Shown here piece after piece: positions 1-9,401 of a DNA stretch of 64,000 nucleotides. Position numbers and translations under genes: made by a program. Position 1 is the stretch's first letter; every line of letters starts with the position of its first letter. The notes under the pieces were generated by a model, which was not told the origin of the DNA, searched no databases, and saw only the letters and a program-made list of their open reading frames with translations. This DNA comes from Sandaracinaceae bacterium (GTDB lineage Bacteria; Myxococcota_A; Polyangia; Polyangiales; JADJQN01). The stretch spans positions 124,001-188,000 of the forward strand of contig JADJQN010000003.1 in the NCBI GenBank assembly GCA_016712745.1, in the 5' to 3' direction.

Positions 1-249
1 CAAATCGTGCGCGCTCGCGACGAGGGCGTTGACGTGCGCGGCTACTACCATTGGTCGCTCACGGACAACTTCGAATGGGCGCAGGGCTACGGCCCTCGCT
101 TTGGTCTCTACCAAGTGCTTCTTCCAAACTACGAACGCGTCGCGACGGGATCGACGACCTTGCTCGCTCGCATCGCCAATACACGAGTTCTCTCGATTCA
201 GGACCGCGCGCTACACGGTGGGCTTGGCCCGATGACGGCCGAGCGCTGA
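1..249 (+). CDS. Glycoside hydrolase family 1 (beta-glucosidase type), C-terminal fragment
   Basis: The frame is open from base 1 to the TGA at 247-249, so only the last 82 residues are in the window. The stretch YYHWSLTDNFEWAQGYGPRF matches the C-terminal signature of family 1 glycosidases, where the usual form is WSLxDNFEWxxGYxxRFG; the Glu and Trp here line the sugar-binding subsite. The catalytic acid/base and nucleophile would lie upstream, outside the window. Family 1 enzymes hydrolyse beta-glucosides and related glycosides, usually in the cytoplasm. The tail after the signature is longer than typical. The end overlaps the convergent kinase gene by 39 bases. The family call is firm; substrate is not predictable. 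Confidence 0.85.
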   Translation, partial: QIVRARDEGVDVRGYYHWSLTDNFEWAQGYGPRFGLYQVLLPNYERVATGSTTLLARIANTRVLSIQDRALHGGLGPMTAER

Positions 250-2262
250 GCGCAAGTGGGCAAGGGCTTCTAAATCTGCCGACGCCGGTGCCTGTGATGC
301 GTTGCGCGGAAGAAGTAAGACCGAGCGGCCGCGTGCGGTCACGATATGCGACGCGTCGACCGCCCCATGTGCGACGCCGAGTTGGTGTAGCGCCTGTAGC
401 GCCTTTTCGATCGCCTCGAACTGAATGACTGCCGCAGCATCGTATCGCGGATCTTCCAGCCACACTTCATCGTTTGCCTCGTCGATATCAAGCACGAGCT
501 GAAGATTGGGATGAACTAGGCTCGCAAGCTTCTTCCACCAAGCCCGTTCCTCAGCGTTCGCTTTCACGATACGCACGTTGCGCTCCAGCACCCGGTCGAA
601 CGCCCTCTCCGCATCGGTTGGATCGACCGGGCGGGCGTAGCGCGCAGCGTTTTGACTTTGCGCGTCGTCCGGTGCAATGCGCGGCGCCGGCTTGTTGAGG
701 ATCGTCGACGCGTGGCTCACGTCGTCGCTGGATCTCCGTATCGTATTGAGCAAAGCAAGCGCTTCGTCGCAGGAGCTTGGACGCTCCTTTGGATCTTTCG
801 CGAGAAGACGTGCGATGAAGCCGTCATAGTCGGTGCCCAAGCCTGCGTTCTTTGCGCTCGGTAGCACTGCCGTCTCGTTCAAGTGCTGAGCGACGAAATC
901 GGGACCTCGAAATGGCAACTCACCGGTCAGCATTCGGTAGGCGATGATGCCAATCGCGTAGAGGTCGGTCCCCGGCATCGGCGTCGTGGACCCTGTGATT
1001 TGTTCCGGTGCCATGTACGCAAGCGTGCCCAGCATTGCGCCGGTCAGCGTCGCACCCACTTCGGTAAGGTGCGCAACGCCGAAGTCTCCGAGCTTTACCG
1101 TGCCCGATGCATCGAAGAAGATGTTCGACGGCTTCACATCCCGATGCACCACGCCGTGCCGATGCACGACCGAGAGCGCCTGGAGCAATGATGAGATCAC
1201 TTGACGCACGAGAGCGCGCGGCAACGGCGCGCTCTCGGTGAAGCGCTCCTCGAGAGTGCCGCCATGCATCAGCTCCATCACGAGATAGGGCCCGCTCACG
1301 TCGAACTCAAACATGCGCACGACGTTCGGATGCTCGAGAACCAGTGCAATGCGCGCTTCACGTGAAAAGCGCGCGAATGCGTCGCGCCCTTTTACTCCAT
1401 CGCCGACGCGCAGCATTTTGATTGCCACGTCACGGTCATAGAGCGCGTCACGCGCCATCACTACGCGGCCGGTGGCTCCGCTGCCCAGTGTTCGCACAAT
1501 GCGGTAGCGACCTAAGAGCCAAGCTTGGTTCTCGTCCTTCTTCTCGCCTTCTTCCGCGCGCGCGAAGTTCGCTTTCACGAATTCGGCGGCGGTCGCGGGC
1601 AGGGTCGCATCGACGTTCCTCAGCAGTTGATAGCGATCGGCCGCCGCGTCGTTCATCTGCAAGAAGACGAGACATGCGACGAGCAAGCGACGCGCCGGCC
1701 CGAGGATCTCCTCACGCTTGATCTGTTGCAGCACTCGTGTCGCGGCCTCGTAACGCGCAAAGCGAAAGAGAATCGTCGCCAAACGCAGCGCAGTCGCATC
1801 GTCGTCCGGCGCTGCTTTCAATTGAGTTTCGTACATCTTGCCGGCTTCTCGCCATTGGCCCGCAGCTTCGAGGCAGCGGCCAGCATCCGCGCGCTCGCCG
1901 CTTTGCTCGTACGCAGCGGCGGCATCTGTGAAGCGCCCCGCAGCTTCGTACAGAGTCGCAGCATCGTGGGCCCGTCCTCGCGCCATCGCGGCTTCGGCCG
2001 CTCGCGACGCATCTGCCGGAAGCTGCGCGAGCGCGGCGAGTATGGCGGCGCTTTCCTCGCGCAAGTTGCCAAGAAGCGCGTAGTGGAACGCGTTGACAAG
2101 ATCCCCGGCTTCTCGCGCAACCTCGACCGCGCGCACATAGTTCCATGTTTCGGAAAAAAGCTCCGCTGCGCGTGCTCCGTCTCCATGCGCGAGCGCGAGC
2201 TCGGCGGCTTCGCCATGGCGTCCTGCGTGGATCAACGCATCAATGGACGCTTTCTCGCTCAC
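211..2262 (-). CDS. Ser/Thr protein kinase with N-terminal helical repeats and a C-terminal pseudokinase-like region
   Basis: This 683-residue cytoplasmic protein has no membrane segment. Residues 1-235 are Ala-rich helical repeats of TPR/SEL1 type (repeated A-x-x-Y-E-A-A-G units). Residues about 252-510 are a complete Hanks-type kinase: glycine loop GSGATG, Lys282 in VAIK, catalytic H373-R374-D375 followed by VKPSN, and DFG at 393-395, so it should be active. The C-terminal 130 residues again resemble a kinase catalytic lobe (LHQLGVAHGAVDASHI), but the catalytic Asp position holds Ala, suggesting a pseudokinase. The ATG overlaps the stop of the upstream RNase III gene as ATGA, implying translational coupling. 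Its target is unknown; the repeats probably bind partners. Confidence 0.9.
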   Translation of the reverse strand: MSEKASIDALIHAGRHGEAAELALAHGDGARAAELFSETWNYVRAVEVAREAGDLVNAFHYALLGNLREESAAILAALAQLPADASRAAEAAMARGRAHDAATLYEAAGRFTDAAAAYEQSGERADAGRCLEAAGQWREAGKMYETQLKAAPDDDATALRLATILFRFARYEAATRVLQQIKREEILGPARRLLVACLVFLQMNDAAADRYQLLRNVDATLPATAAEFVKANFARAEEGEKKDENQAWLLGRYRIVRTLGSGATGRVVMARDALYDRDVAIKMLRVGDGVKGRDAFARFSREARIALVLEHPNVVRMFEFDVSGPYLVMELMHGGTLEERFTESAPLPRALVRQVISSLLQALSVVHRHGVVHRDVKPSNIFFDASGTVKLGDFGVAHLTEVGATLTGAMLGTLAYMAPEQITGSTTPMPGTDLYAIGIIAYRMLTGELPFRGPDFVAQHLNETAVLPSAKNAGLGTDYDGFIARLLAKDPKERPSSCDEALALLNTIRRSSDDVSHASTILNKPAPRIAPDDAQSQNAARYARPVDPTDAERAFDRVLERNVRIVKANAEERAWWKKLASLVHPNLQLVLDIDEANDEVWLEDPRYDAAAVIQFEAIEKALQALHQLGVAHGAVDASHIVTARGRSVLLLPRNASQAPASADLEALAHLRSALGRHRAKPTV

Positions 2263-2969
2263 GGCGCGGGAAGTTCGACTTCTGAAGCGAACGCCGCGCG
2301 CGCAGCCTCCTGCTCAGCTTCGCTCTTGGAACGTCCGTGCCCTTCCCCCAAGCACACGCCTTCGAGCCAAAGGCCCACGTGAAACGAGCGCTCATGATCG
2401 GGCCCTTCCACCTTCATCACTTGATAGACAAGCGGGCCGCGCGCGAGCGCCTGCATTCGCTCCTGCATCCGCGTTTTCCAATCGTTTGAACCCGGAATGG
2501 CTTCGTGCACGGCTTCGCCGAAAATCGTTCGGCCCACACGGATGGCAGCGTCAATTCCACCGTCAAGGTAGATCGCGGCCATGCACGCTTCAAATGCACT
2601 CGCCAGCAGACGCGGCTTCTCACGCCCCATTGTGCGCTCCTCGCCGCGACCCAAGCGCAGATGACGACCGAGCGAAAGTTTCGCACCAAGCTGACCAAGC
2701 GCCATACCGCTCACGAGCGAAGCGCGGCGCTGCGTGAGCTCGCCCTCACGCGCTTCGGGATACATTTCGTGAAGCACTGCCGCGACGATGAAGCCTACGA
2801 CCGCATCGCCGAGAAACTCGAGTCGCTCATTGTCGCGAACCCTGCGGGCGGCGTACTCGTGCACGAACGAACGATGGGTAACGGCCTCAAGCAGAAGCTC
2901 GGTGTTCGCAAACTCGTGCCCCAGCGTGGCCGCCAGCGCTTCGAGGTCGGTGGTATCCGCCATGTCCAT
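2259..2969 (-). CDS. rnc: Ribonuclease III
   Basis: Double-stranded RNA endonuclease of rRNA processing and mRNA turnover. The RNase III signature NERLEFLGDAVVGF, with the catalytic Glu and Asp residues, is intact, and a second acidic cluster (ASAFEACMAAIYLDGG) completes the active site. A C-terminal dsRNA-binding domain follows (about the last 70 residues, ending GRSKSEAEQEAARAAF). The frame is open 61 codons further upstream, but I place the start at the ATG at 2969 (MDMADTTDLEALA). The extension has no family counterpart and would overlap the divergent ndh gene. The stop overlaps the kinase start by 4 bases. Confidence 0.93.
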   Translation of the reverse strand: MDMADTTDLEALAATLGHEFANTELLLEAVTHRSFVHEYAARRVRDNERLEFLGDAVVGFIVAAVLHEMYPEAREGELTQRRASLVSGMALGQLGAKLSLGRHLRLGRGEERTMGREKPRLLASAFEACMAAIYLDGGIDAAIRVGRTIFGEAVHEAIPGSNDWKTRMQERMQALARGPLVYQVMKVEGPDHERSFHVGLWLEGVCLGEGHGRSKSEAEQEAARAAFASEVELPAP

Positions 2970-3032
2970 ACGGCGGGCATTGTACTTGGATCTCCCCTTG
3001 CGAACGAGGACGAACGCGCCTAAGCATGGCCC

Positions 3033-4370
3033 ATGACGCAGACCAAGAAGCGCGTCGTGATCGTCGGTGGCGGTTTCGCCGGCCTCACATTGGCCCGATC
3101 TCTTCGCAAAGTACCCGTCGAGGTCACCCTCGTGGACCGCGAAAATCACCATCTCTTTCAGCCGCTCCTCTATCAGGTCGCGATGGCCGGGCTCTCGCCC
3201 GCCGAGATCGCCATGCCGATTCGGTCAACGCTCGGCTCTCAGAAGAACGCCCGGGTGCTGCTAGGCGAAGCCGTTTCGGCCGACCTCAAGGCTAAGTTTC
3301 TCCATCTCGCCGATGGCGAATCGATCCCGTTCGACTATCTGGTCATCGCCGCGGGCGCATGCACAACCTACTTCGGTCACGATGAGTGGGAGCGTTACTC
3401 GCTCGGCATGAAGAGCATCGACGACGCGGTCGATGTGCGGCGTCACATCTTGCTAGCATTCGAAGGCGCCGAACGCGAGCTCGACGAAAAAGCGCAAGAG
3501 CGTCTGCTGACGTTCGCAGTGATTGGAGGAGGTCCGACTGGCGTTGAGGTCGCAGGTACTCTTGCCGAGCTCTCCAAGACAATTCTCGCGCGTGATTTTC
3601 GGCGCATCGGCAAACATATTCCCAAGATAGTTCTTATCGAGATGGGGGACCGCGTACTGCCGGCCTTCTCGCACAAACTCTCAGCGAGCGCGGCGCGCGA
3701 GCTTGAAGACATGGGCATAACGCTGCGCCTCTCGACACGCGTCACGCGCATCGATGAACGCGGCGTGGAGCTCGACGGCAAAGAGTTGGTAGAGAGCGCT
3801 TCGGTAATTTGGGCAGCAGGCGTCAAGCCATGCGCGCTCGCATCAAGTCTCGGTGTCGAGCTCGACAAGCAAGGCCGCATCATCGTCGCCTCGGATTGCT
3901 CGCTGACCGAGTACCCGAACGTCTTTGCTATTGGCGACATCGCGCACACCAAAGATGGCGAAGGAAAGCCCCTACCGGGCCTCGCCCCCGTTGCGATGCA
4001 GGCGGGCCGCGCGGTCAAAGCAAACATCGAGCGCGACCTCAAAAAGCTTGATCGCAAGCCCTTCCACTACGTCGACAAGGGAATGATGGCGACGATCGGT
4101 CGCTCGCGCGCGATTGTTCAATACGGCAAGCTCCGTCTCACAGGCTTCATCGCGTGGATGATGTGGATCGCCGTGCACATTTGGTACCTCATCGGCTTTC
4201 GCAACCGCGTGGCCGTCATGCTGCAGTGGGCCTGGCTCTACATCACGTTCCGCCGTGGGGCACGCCTGATCACAGGGCTTCCCGACGGCGCACTCAAGCG
4301 TACGCCGTCGCTATTTGTGCAGAGCCACGATGATCATCGGCATGAGCCGCAAGACCATCGCAGCGTGTAG
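3033..4370 (+). CDS. ndh: Type II NADH:quinone oxidoreductase (NDH-2)
   Basis: Single-subunit, non-proton-pumping NADH dehydrogenase that transfers electrons from NADH through FAD to the quinone pool at the inner membrane face. The N-terminal FAD-binding dinucleotide motif is VVIVGGGFAGL (residues 6-16), followed by the family segment HHLFQPLLYQVAMAGLSP. A second Rossmann motif for NADH (FAVIGGGPTGVEVAG) is near residue 160, and FAIGDIA contacts the flavin. The C-terminal 80 residues include an amphipathic or membrane-associated helix (FIAWMMWIAVHIWYLIGF) typical of NDH-2 anchoring. Length of 445 residues fits the family. It is divergent from the RNase III-kinase pair. Confidence 0.92.
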   Translation: MTQTKKRVVIVGGGFAGLTLARSLRKVPVEVTLVDRENHHLFQPLLYQVAMAGLSPAEIAMPIRSTLGSQKNARVLLGEAVSADLKAKFLHLADGESIPFDYLVIAAGACTTYFGHDEWERYSLGMKSIDDAVDVRRHILLAFEGAERELDEKAQERLLTFAVIGGGPTGVEVAGTLAELSKTILARDFRRIGKHIPKIVLIEMGDRVLPAFSHKLSASAARELEDMGITLRLSTRVTRIDERGVELDGKELVESASVIWAAGVKPCALASSLGVELDKQGRIIVASDCSLTEYPNVFAIGDIAHTKDGEGKPLPGLAPVAMQAGRAVKANIERDLKKLDRKPFHYVDKGMMATIGRSRAIVQYGKLRLTGFIAWMMWIAVHIWYLIGFRNRVAVMLQWAWLYITFRRGARLITGLPDGALKRTPSLFVQSHDDHRHEPQDHRSV

Positions 4371-4379
4371 CACTGGCAC

Positions 4380-5693
4380 CTACTCATGCTGGAACGCGCC
4401 GACGTCGGGCGCCCCGGAGACGGCCGTTCCCAGAAGGTCGCGTGTAAAGCCGAGCGATTGTCCCGCCCCGAGCCCCACCGAGCCTGGAAGCAGGTGGTAG
4501 TCCCACATCAGCATGTCGTCGCTCGTCATACTCACGAACGGCGCCGCCGTAATCGAACGCTCGCTGCTGTGAAGCGAATAGCGCGTCTCGCCACCCATGA
4601 GGATGTACACGTTGTTCTCGTGGGTGACTTTGCTGGCGTCGACAGCGCCCGAGATCATGTTGAAGTCTCTCGAGTAGAAGAGGTTGTTCTTGAAGTCGAA
4701 CATGGTGTCGACCTCCGCTGTTCCCTGATAGCCAAATAGGAACGTGGAGTCGCCGAAGCGATTGTTGAGTTCGACGAATGTGTTGTTGTAGAACATCACG
4801 TTCGAAACATCGCTGGCGAAGGTTCCACTGAGGTTGATCCAACTAACGCCACCGTTGTCGATTCCGAGATTGTAGGCGAAAACGTTGTCCGCCATCGTCG
4901 CGCCATCCGGACTGCCAAACTCCGCGATGCTGCCGCAGTCGATCGCGACGTTGTACAAGAACTGATTGCGGTTCACGCCGCCGTAGAGCTCAAAAACGCC
5001 GCCGTTATAGACGAAATCTAGGCTTGTCGCCCAGTTGCCTTCGAAGTAGTTGCGCGTGATCATGTTGTCGTCGCCAAGAAGCGTGAGGCCGTTGGCGCCG
5101 TAGTCATCGTCGCCACCAGGCGTGCTGCGCAGATTCTTGAGATTGGTGATGCGGTTGTTCGTCATGGAGCTGCGCGCGATGCCCAGCCACACAACGCCCA
5201 TTCCCGTGAGCGAGATGTCACAGTTCTTCACGACGATGTCGTGAGCCCAGTCTGTTTCGTCGTAGCCCTCAAAACGAATCGCGGTCCCGACATACGCAAA
5301 CATATTGTGATCGGCGAGCTGCTCGGGGTCGGCTGCGATGTGCAAGTCCGTGATGCGGAAGCCGTCAACGGTGACGTAGCTGACGTTGCCGAAGTAGAAG
5401 AGGTTGCGTTCCTCAAGCTCCACCGTGCTGCCAAGCGGAAGAACGAAGAGCGGCAGGCTTCCTGTGCCGTAGTTGCCGAACGTGATGGGCCGACCTGCGG
5501 CGCCGGAGCGCGTCCAGGAGAACGGACCTTCGAACGTATCGCCACGCTTGAACAGAATCGTATCGCCCGGATCGATGCTCGAACGCATGTCCGACACATG
5601 ATCCAAGGTCGCCCACGCATCAGTCGGCGAAGTACCGCGCGCGGAGACTTTGCCACCACATCTTCTCGTATCTCGTCGCCTGCCAAGAATCAT
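4380..5693 (-). CDS. Right-handed parallel beta-helix protein (pectate-lyase-like fold), N-terminus apparently incomplete
   Basis: The 437 residues show the Asn/Asp/Gly-rich repetitive pattern of right-handed beta-helix proteins (for example NNRITNL, MITRNYFEGN, MADNVFAYNLGIDNGG). The opening GTSPTDAWATLDHVS resembles the start of the mature domain in secreted polysaccharide-acting beta-helix proteins, followed by a DTILFKRGDTFEG strand. Such proteins normally carry a signal peptide, yet none is present. The 26 residues before the conserved part are basic and low quality, and only 101 bases separate this ORF from the transketolase start. The gene may therefore be 5'-truncated or frameshifted. 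A lyase or hydrolase function is possible, but no catalytic residues can be assigned. Confidence 0.7.
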   Translation of the reverse strand: MILGRRRDTRRCGGKVSARGTSPTDAWATLDHVSDMRSSIDPGDTILFKRGDTFEGPFSWTRSGAAGRPITFGNYGTGSLPLFVLPLGSTVELEERNLFYFGNVSYVTVDGFRITDLHIAADPEQLADHNMFAYVGTAIRFEGYDETDWAHDIVVKNCDISLTGMGVVWLGIARSSMTNNRITNLKNLRSTPGGDDDYGANGLTLLGDDNMITRNYFEGNWATSLDFVYNGGVFELYGGVNRNQFLYNVAIDCGSIAEFGSPDGATMADNVFAYNLGIDNGGVSWINLSGTFASDVSNVMFYNNTFVELNNRFGDSTFLFGYQGTAEVDTMFDFKNNLFYSRDFNMISGAVDASKVTHENNVYILMGGETRYSLHSSERSITAAPFVSMTSDDMLMWDYHLLPGSVGLGAGQSLGFTRDLLGTAVSGAPDVGAFQHE

Positions 5694-5794
5694 CCGATAC
5701 GCGCGAACTCGAATGGTGTTGTGAAAAAACCGCGCTAAACCCCCGCTTAAAACGACTCTTCCTGCATCTCGGTAGGCGCAGTAAAGTGCCGCGC

Positions 5795-7804
5795 ATGTCT
5801 ATCCCGCCGCGTGAATTCGATCCGAAGCTCGTCGACAAGGCCGTCAACACCATCCAGATGCTCGCCGCAGACGGCGTCGAGAAAGCGAACTCGGGACATC
5901 CCGGTACGCCGATGGCTCTTTCGGCCATCGCGTTTGAGATTTGGACCCGGCACCTTCGTTACGATCCGCAGGATCCGGCATGGCCGAATCGTGATCGCTT
6001 CGTGCTTTCGTGTGGCCACGCGTCGATGTTGCTCTACTCGATGCTCCACCTCTCGGGACATGATCTTTCACTCGATGACTTGAAGAAGTTCCGGCAGCTC
6101 GGATCGAAAACGCCGGGGCATCCCGAGTCGCACATGACTCCCGGCGTTGAAGTGACAACGGGCCCCCTTGGGCAGGGCATCGCCACTGCAGTCGGTATGG
6201 CCGCTTCGTTCAAGATGTTGGGTGCGCGATTCAATTCCGACGGTCAGGAAATTTCAACGTCACGCGTCTTTGGAATCTGCTCGGATGGCGATGTCATGGA
6301 AGGCATCTCGGCGGAAGCAGGCAGCCTCGCCGGGCACCTGGGCCTCGACAATCTCATTTTCTTTTACGACGACAACAAGATCACCATCGACGGTGAAACC
6401 GATCTCGCCTTCTCGGAAGATGTGGGCGCTCGCTACGAGGCCTACGGCTGGTTCGTGCAGCGCATCGACGGTCACAACCATCACGAGATCAAAACCGCTC
6501 TCGACAAAGCTGTCGCGAACAAGGGCCGCCCCTCATTCATCGTCGCGCGCACCCACATCGGCATCGGCTCACCCAACAAGGTCGACAGTCACAAGGCGCA
6601 CGGCGAGCCGCTTGGAACGAGTGAGATCAAGCTCACCAAAGAGGCCATCGGATGGCCCTTGGAGCCCACATTCTTCGTGCCCGACGACGTTCGCGCACTT
6701 TTCGCGGAACGCGCGAAGGACAACAAAGCGGCGCGCGCAGCATCCGATGCGACGCTTGCAGCGTTCAAGAAGAAGGGCGGCGACAAGGCAGCGCTCTACG
6801 AGAAGTTGATGAAGCGCGAAGTTCCCGCGAACTTGCTTGAAGAGTTGCTCAAGGCAGCTCCGACGAAGGATGCCGCTACGCGCGTGCAGTCGGGACTCAT
6901 TGAGCAGAAGCTCGCCGAGCTCGTTCCATCATTCGTTGGCGGCTCGGCGGATCTCAATCCATCGACCAAGACCTACATCGAAGGCGCTGCGGCACTTTCA
7001 AAGGGTGAGTTCTCGGGACGCAACATCCATTTCGGCATCCGTGAGCACGCGATGGGCGCCTTTGTGAACGGCCTGGCGCTGAGCAACGGCTTCATTCCCT
7101 TTGGGTCTACGTTCCTCATCTTCAGCGACTACATGCGCCCGGCGATCCGTATCGCGGCGCTCTCGCACCTGCAATCGATCTTCGTCTTCACGCACGACAG
7201 CGTGTACCTCGGCGAAGATGGCCCCACGCATCAGCCGGTTGAGCACTACTGGGCGTTGCGCCTCATCCCCAATCTCGATTTTGTTCGCCCGTGCGACGCA
7301 ATGGAGTGCGCAGCCGCATGGACGCACGCTCTCGCGCGCAAGACCGGTCCCACCGCGATTGCGCTTACGCGGCAGAAAACCATCAACGTGCCACGCCCTG
7401 CGGGCTTCGATCCTAAACTGATGTTGAAGGGCGCCTACGTGCTTGCTGATTCAGCGGGCGTGCCCGACCTCGTGATTATCGCCACTGGCTCAGAAGTCGA
7501 TGTCGCCATCAGCGCGAAGGCCTTGCTCGAGAAACAGGGCCAAAAAGTGCGCGTAGTCTCCGCACCGTGCTGGACCGCGTTCGAGCGTGAAGATGCCGCC
7601 TACCGGGACTCCGTGCTTCCAAAGAATGCCAAGCGCGTCGTCATCGAGATCGGACGCAGCGAACCATGGCAAGGCGTCGTGGGCACGGGCCTCGTGATTG
7701 GCCTCGACACTTTCGGCGCGTCGGCACCCGACAAGGATGTGCAGAAACACTTTGGATTCACACCTGAAGCGGTCGTCGAGAAGATCCAGAAGTGGTTTCG
7801 CTAG
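5795..7804 (+). CDS. tkt: Transketolase
   Basis: Thiamine-diphosphate enzyme that moves two-carbon ketol units between sugar phosphates in the pentose phosphate and Calvin-type pathways; cytoplasmic dimer. The N-terminal domain shows ANSGHPGTPM, the RDRFVLSCGHASMLLYS loop and the ThDP/Mg motif GDGDVMEGISAEA followed by FYDDNKITIDG. The central pyrimidine domain has FGIREHAMGAF with the catalytic Glu, and DSVYLGEDGPTHQPVEH. The C-terminal domain carries GSEVDVA. About 669 residues fits the family. I use the ATG at 5795; a GTG three codons upstream (5786) lies closer to a GGTAGG ribosome site. The next gene overlaps its end by 13 bases. Confidence 0.95.
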   Translation: MSIPPREFDPKLVDKAVNTIQMLAADGVEKANSGHPGTPMALSAIAFEIWTRHLRYDPQDPAWPNRDRFVLSCGHASMLLYSMLHLSGHDLSLDDLKKFRQLGSKTPGHPESHMTPGVEVTTGPLGQGIATAVGMAASFKMLGARFNSDGQEISTSRVFGICSDGDVMEGISAEAGSLAGHLGLDNLIFFYDDNKITIDGETDLAFSEDVGARYEAYGWFVQRIDGHNHHEIKTALDKAVANKGRPSFIVARTHIGIGSPNKVDSHKAHGEPLGTSEIKLTKEAIGWPLEPTFFVPDDVRALFAERAKDNKAARAASDATLAAFKKKGGDKAALYEKLMKREVPANLLEELLKAAPTKDAATRVQSGLIEQKLAELVPSFVGGSADLNPSTKTYIEGAAALSKGEFSGRNIHFGIREHAMGAFVNGLALSNGFIPFGSTFLIFSDYMRPAIRIAALSHLQSIFVFTHDSVYLGEDGPTHQPVEHYWALRLIPNLDFVRPCDAMECAAAWTHALARKTGPTAIALTRQKTINVPRPAGFDPKLMLKGAYVLADSAGVPDLVIIATGSEVDVAISAKALLEKQGQKVRVVSAPCWTAFEREDAAYRDSVLPKNAKRVVIEIGRSEPWQGVVGTGLVIGLDTFGASAPDKDVQKHFGFTPEAVVEKIQKWFR

Positions 7805-8295
7805 AGACCGCTACCATCGTCCGAGAAGCTCGCGACTCTGATCGCGAAGCTCTCGGACGTTATGGAGCGGCGCTCATGCGACAACATCACGCCTTCGATC
7901 CCGAACGTTTCATCACGGTCGCGAAACCCGAATCCGGCTACGGGCACTTCCTCGAGTCGCAGATCCGCGAAACGGATTCGCTTGTCTTAGTCGCCGAACA
8001 CGATTCGAAAGTGGTCGGCTACATCTTCGCGAGCCTCGAGCCCACAAGCTGGAAAGATCTGCGCGCCGCCTGCGGCTATATCCACGACGTCTTCGTCGAC
8101 GAGTCGATGCGCGGCCATCGCATTGGCGAAACACTCATGCTCGCGGCTTTGAAATGGCTAGCGAGCAAGAACGTACCGCGCACGGTGTTGTCCTCGGCGG
8201 CAAAGAACGAGGGCGCGCAACGCCTCTTCGAACGCATGGGCTTCCGTCGCACGATGATCGAGATGACGCGGGAGACTCAAACGCCTGCTTCCTAG
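7792..8295 (+). CDS. GNAT-family N-acetyltransferase
   Basis: A 167-residue protein with the GNAT fold. Strand beta-4 and the acetyl-CoA loop read VFVDESMRGHRIGETLM (R/Q-x-x-G-x-G/A-type motif A), preceded by VVGYIFASL and followed by the C-terminal NEGAQRLFERMGFRRT segment typical of the family. GNAT enzymes transfer acetyl from acetyl-CoA to amines of small molecules or proteins; the substrate cannot be told. The start is a GTG inside the last codons of transketolase (13-base overlap), so the two are probably co-transcribed and coupled. No motif links it specifically to RimI or an aminoglycoside class. Confidence 0.85.
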   Translation: MVSLETATIVREARDSDREALGRYGAALMRQHHAFDPERFITVAKPESGYGHFLESQIRETDSLVLVAEHDSKVVGYIFASLEPTSWKDLRAACGYIHDVFVDESMRGHRIGETLMLAALKWLASKNVPRTVLSSAAKNEGAQRLFERMGFRRTMIEMTRETQTPAS

Positions 8296-8350
8296 CGCTG
8301 CCCGCTCGCACCTTTATTGAAACCCTGCAGTACGGCTTAGATCCACCCCC

Positions 8351-9337
8351 ATGTCCCGACTTGGCAATGCGAGTATTCTGAATCGTGTAGCGCTTGCGCT
8401 CGATGGAGTCGTCACGCCGGCGGCCCCGTTGCGCATCGAATCGTCACGCACGACGCGAGTGATCGGGCATCGCGGCGCGCCGCGCGAAGAATGTGAGAAT
8501 ACGCTCTCATCTTTCACACGGGCGATCGAGCTTGGCGCAGACGCCATCGAGCTCGACGTGTGTGTCACTCGCGATGAGAAGATCATCGTCTGGCACGATG
8601 CGCATCCCGATACGACGGTAGGTCTCGTGCGCCAGGCGGGTCGTGAGGAGCTTGCGTTCGTGCCGGACGTGCCGTCGCTCGTGTCGCCAGCACGCAAGGC
8701 GATTGCAGACTTAGATTTGGAGACGGTGCGCGCGCATTATGGTTACCACCGGCGCGGTCACCTGCTGCGCGACCTGCTGGATGGCGACGGTCAGCCGCGC
8801 GTCCCATTCGCGCTACTCGACGACGCGCTCCTGTGGGCGCGCGACGAGCAAAAGCTGAACCTTCTTTGTATCGATGTGAAACTTCTCGAAGACCAGACGG
8901 CCGCAGCAGCGCGGCTCTTCGACCGCGTGCGCGCCGCATGCGTAGCTGAAGGAGCGAGACGCGATCTTGTCATCGGACTCATGAGTCCAATTCGAGAAGT
9001 GATTGAGACGTTTCTTGCGTGCGCCAACCAAAGCGGGCTTCCCGACACGATGCGCATCTATGCGGATTTTGAGCTGCCCGGAGTGCTCGACACCATGCGC
9101 GAGCTCGGCATGCGTCGCCTGAGCATGGGTTGCGGAGCGCGCTCCTGGGCCGATTTCGAGAAAGAGCTGAGCGAGGTCATCAAGGCGCGAGAAGAAGGCC
9201 TACTCGATGAAGTCATCGCGTGGACCATCGACGATAGAGAGCAGATGCGCACACTAGCGAACCTGCGCGTCGATGGAATTCTGACAAACGACTGCGCAAC
9301 CCTCGTCGAGGTACTGCGTGAACGGGATCGCGGCTAA
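8351..9337 (+). CDS. Glycerophosphodiester phosphodiesterase family protein
   Basis: A TIM-barrel phosphodiesterase that cleaves deacylated phospholipids to glycerol-3-phosphate and an alcohol. The signature begins VIGHRGAPREECENTLSSF at residue 37, with the catalytic His-Arg pair and metal-binding Glu. It continues ADAIELDVCVTRDEKIIVWHD with the acidic metal ligands and second His. The C-terminal WTIDDREQMRTLANLRVDGILTND matches the family end. There is no signal peptide, so it is predicted cytoplasmic; 328 residues is slightly long because of an insertion after the HD motif. It is the last gene before the island and ends 64 bases from the left att repeat. Confidence 0.88.
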   Translation: MSRLGNASILNRVALALDGVVTPAAPLRIESSRTTRVIGHRGAPREECENTLSSFTRAIELGADAIELDVCVTRDEKIIVWHDAHPDTTVGLVRQAGREELAFVPDVPSLVSPARKAIADLDLETVRAHYGYHRRGHLLRDLLDGDGQPRVPFALLDDALLWARDEQKLNLLCIDVKLLEDQTAAAARLFDRVRAACVAEGARRDLVIGLMSPIREVIETFLACANQSGLPDTMRIYADFELPGVLDTMRELGMRRLSMGCGARSWADFEKELSEVIKAREEGLLDEVIAWTIDDREQMRTLANLRVDGILTNDCATLVEVLRERDRG

Positions 9338-9401
9338 ATCGGCGGCGGAATCGGGTGAGCCTCGAGGCCCAGCCGGATCAGCTCAATCTACAACGGCTCT
9401 G

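Noticed and set aside
1525..2382. 285-codon plus-strand frame opposite the kinase gene
   Set aside because: Antisense shadow in GC-rich DNA; the minus strand has clear kinase and repeat motifs and no domain is seen on the plus strand.
2970..3152. 61-codon upstream extension of RNase III
   Set aside because: It has no RNase III-like sequence and would overlap the divergent ndh start; the ATG at 2969 gives a normal-length enzyme.
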